Source: Streptomyces filamentosus
Lineage (GTDB): Bacteria; Actinomycetota; Actinomycetes; Streptomycetales; Streptomycetaceae
Reading direction: 5' to 3'
Assembly (NCBI RefSeq): GCF_014654895.1
Contig: NZ_BNBE01000003.1
Coordinates: 462,501 to 526,500, forward strand
Length of the DNA: 64,000 bases
Shown: positions 63,216 through 64,000 of the stretch, piece by piece
Numbering within the stretch: the first letter of the stretch is position 1
Layout: the number at the start of each line of letters is the position of its first letter
The notes under the pieces: generated by a model
Told to the model about the DNA's origin: nothing
The model's input: the letters and a program-made list of their open reading frames with translations, nothing else
The model's database searches: none
Program-made: the position numbers and the translations under genes

Positions 63216-64000
63216 GTACGGGCACGAAGGAGACCGCGGGCGACAACGGCGCCGAGGCGGCCATCCCCGAGCTGGTGATCATCTCCGGCATGTCCGGGGC
63301 CGGCCGGTCCACCGCGGCGAAGTGTCTGGAGGACCTCGGCTGGTTCGTCGTGGACAACCTGCCGCCCGCGCTGATCCCCACCATGGTGGAGCTCGGCGCC
63401 CGCTCCCAGGGCAACGTCGCCCGGATCGCGGTCGTCGTCGACGTCCGCGGCCGCCAGTTCTTCGACGCCCTGCGGGAGTCCCTCGCCGACCTCGACGCCA
63501 AGCAGGTCACCCGCCGGATCGTCTTCCTTGAGTCCTCCGACGAGGCCCTGGTCCGCCGCTTCGAGTCGGTCCGCCGCCCCCACCCCCTCCAGGGCGACGG
63601 CCGCATCGTCGACGGCATCGCCGCCGAGCGCGACCTGCTGCGCGAGCTGCGCGGCGACGCCGACCTGGTCATCGACACCTCCAGCCTCAACGTGCACGAA
63701 CTGCGCGCCAAGATGGACGCCCAGTTCGCCGGCGAGGAGGAGCCCGAGCTGCGGGCCACCGTCATGTCCTTCGGCTTCAAGTACGGCCTGCCGGTCGACG
63801 CCGACCTCGTCGTCGACATGCGCTTCCTGCCCAACCCGCACTGGGTCCCCGAGCTGCGCCCGTACACCGGCCTCAACGAGGAGGTCGCCAACTACGTCTA
63901 CAACCAGCCCGGCGCCAAGGAGTTCCTGGACCGCTACACCGAGCTGCTCCAGCTGATCGCCGCCGGCTACCGCCGCGAGGGCAAGCGGTACGTGACCATC
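63212..64000 (+). CDS. rapZ: RNase adapter protein RapZ, partial
   Basis: 263 codons from the GTG at 63212 to the window edge. The C-terminal 20-40 residues are missing. RapZ/YvcJ family P-loop protein: Walker A GMSGAGRST (about 25-33), WFVVDNLPPALI, the Walker B-like VVVDVRG, then RRPHPL and the C-terminal block SFGFKYGLPVDADLVVDMRFLPNPHW. In E. coli it directs RNase E to GlmZ and binds glucosamine-6-phosphate. In Gram-positive bacteria it is a nucleotide-binding regulator, usually followed by the YvcK and WhiA genes. GGAGCAGGA lies upstream of the start, which overlaps the bridging frame stop. Confidence 0.95.
   Translation, partial: MSTGTKETAGDNGAEAAIPELVIISGMSGAGRSTAAKCLEDLGWFVVDNLPPALIPTMVELGARSQGNVARIAVVVDVRGRQFFDALRESLADLDAKQVTRRIVFLESSDEALVRRFESVRRPHPLQGDGRIVDGIAAERDLLRELRGDADLVIDTSSLNVHELRAKMDAQFAGEEEPELRATVMSFGFKYGLPVDADLVVDMRFLPNPHWVPELRPYTGLNEEVANYVYNQPGAKEFLDRYTELLQLIAAGYRREGKRYVTI

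Overview
This window looks like a core chromosomal segment of a Streptomyces-type actinomycete. The DNA is very G+C-rich with G/C-ending codons and frequent GTG starts, and there is a long sortase-anchored chaplin. The gene order pyk, ANTAR regulator, liv operon, polA, rpsA, coaE, uvrB, uvrA, uvrC, rapZ also fits. Nearly all of the DNA is conserved housekeeping sequence. The one gene that looks mobile is a LAGLIDADG-like reading frame next to a tRNA.

Layout. Positions 1-2.9 kb: the start of a Tat-exported protein (reverse), pyk, the homing-endonuclease-like gene, and a tRNA with a Leu(CAA) anticodon. Positions 2.9-9.6 kb: a PdtaR-type antiterminator and a five-gene branched-chain amino acid ABC transporter (livK-H-M-G-F, reverse). 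Positions 10.4-21.7 kb: thioesterase, YdeP-type molybdopterin oxidoreductase, polA, secreted serine hydrolase, DUF4184 membrane protein, secreted transglycosylase, a tiny membrane protein and a DUF3068 protein. Positions 21.7-34.4 kb: HrpB helicase, methyltransferase, rpsA, PAC2 protein, coaE, TPR protein, two small envelope proteins, and a SNF2 helicase coupled to a SWIM protein. Positions 34.5-44.9 kb: chaplin, DUF2293, an SDR/MerR pair, a kinase-like protein, a pseudouridine degradation pair (psuG plus PfkB kinase), cupin, MFS exporter, Ogt and an MHYT sensor. Positions 45-64 kb: uvrB, two TerD proteins, TerC, MFS, metallo-beta-lactamase-fold hydrolase, DinB-fold protein, uvrA, Rieske protein, an HTH regulator divergent from a secreted C70-type protease pair, uvrC and the start of rapZ.

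Two regulatory themes stand out. First, at least five genes (polA, ogt, uvrB, uvrC and the hydrolase beside uvrA) carry the 23-bp element of the RecA-independent, PafBC-type DNA-damage promoter (TTGTCRGTG-N8-TANNNT). Its -10 box lies 6-7 nt before the start codon, so leaderless mRNAs are predicted. terD has a perfect copy with a short leader. The SNF2 gene and the YdeP gene have weaker copies, and uvrA instead has a LexA-like box. Second, terC is preceded by what reads as a yybP-ykoY manganese riboswitch, with a strand that can pair either with the P1 stem or, perfectly, with the terC Shine-Dalgarno. The window is therefore a dispersed DNA-repair and metal/stress-resistance neighbourhood with legible regulatory logic.

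Starts were chosen from ribosome-binding sites, overlaps, -10 box spacing and family alignment from memory. No database search was possible.
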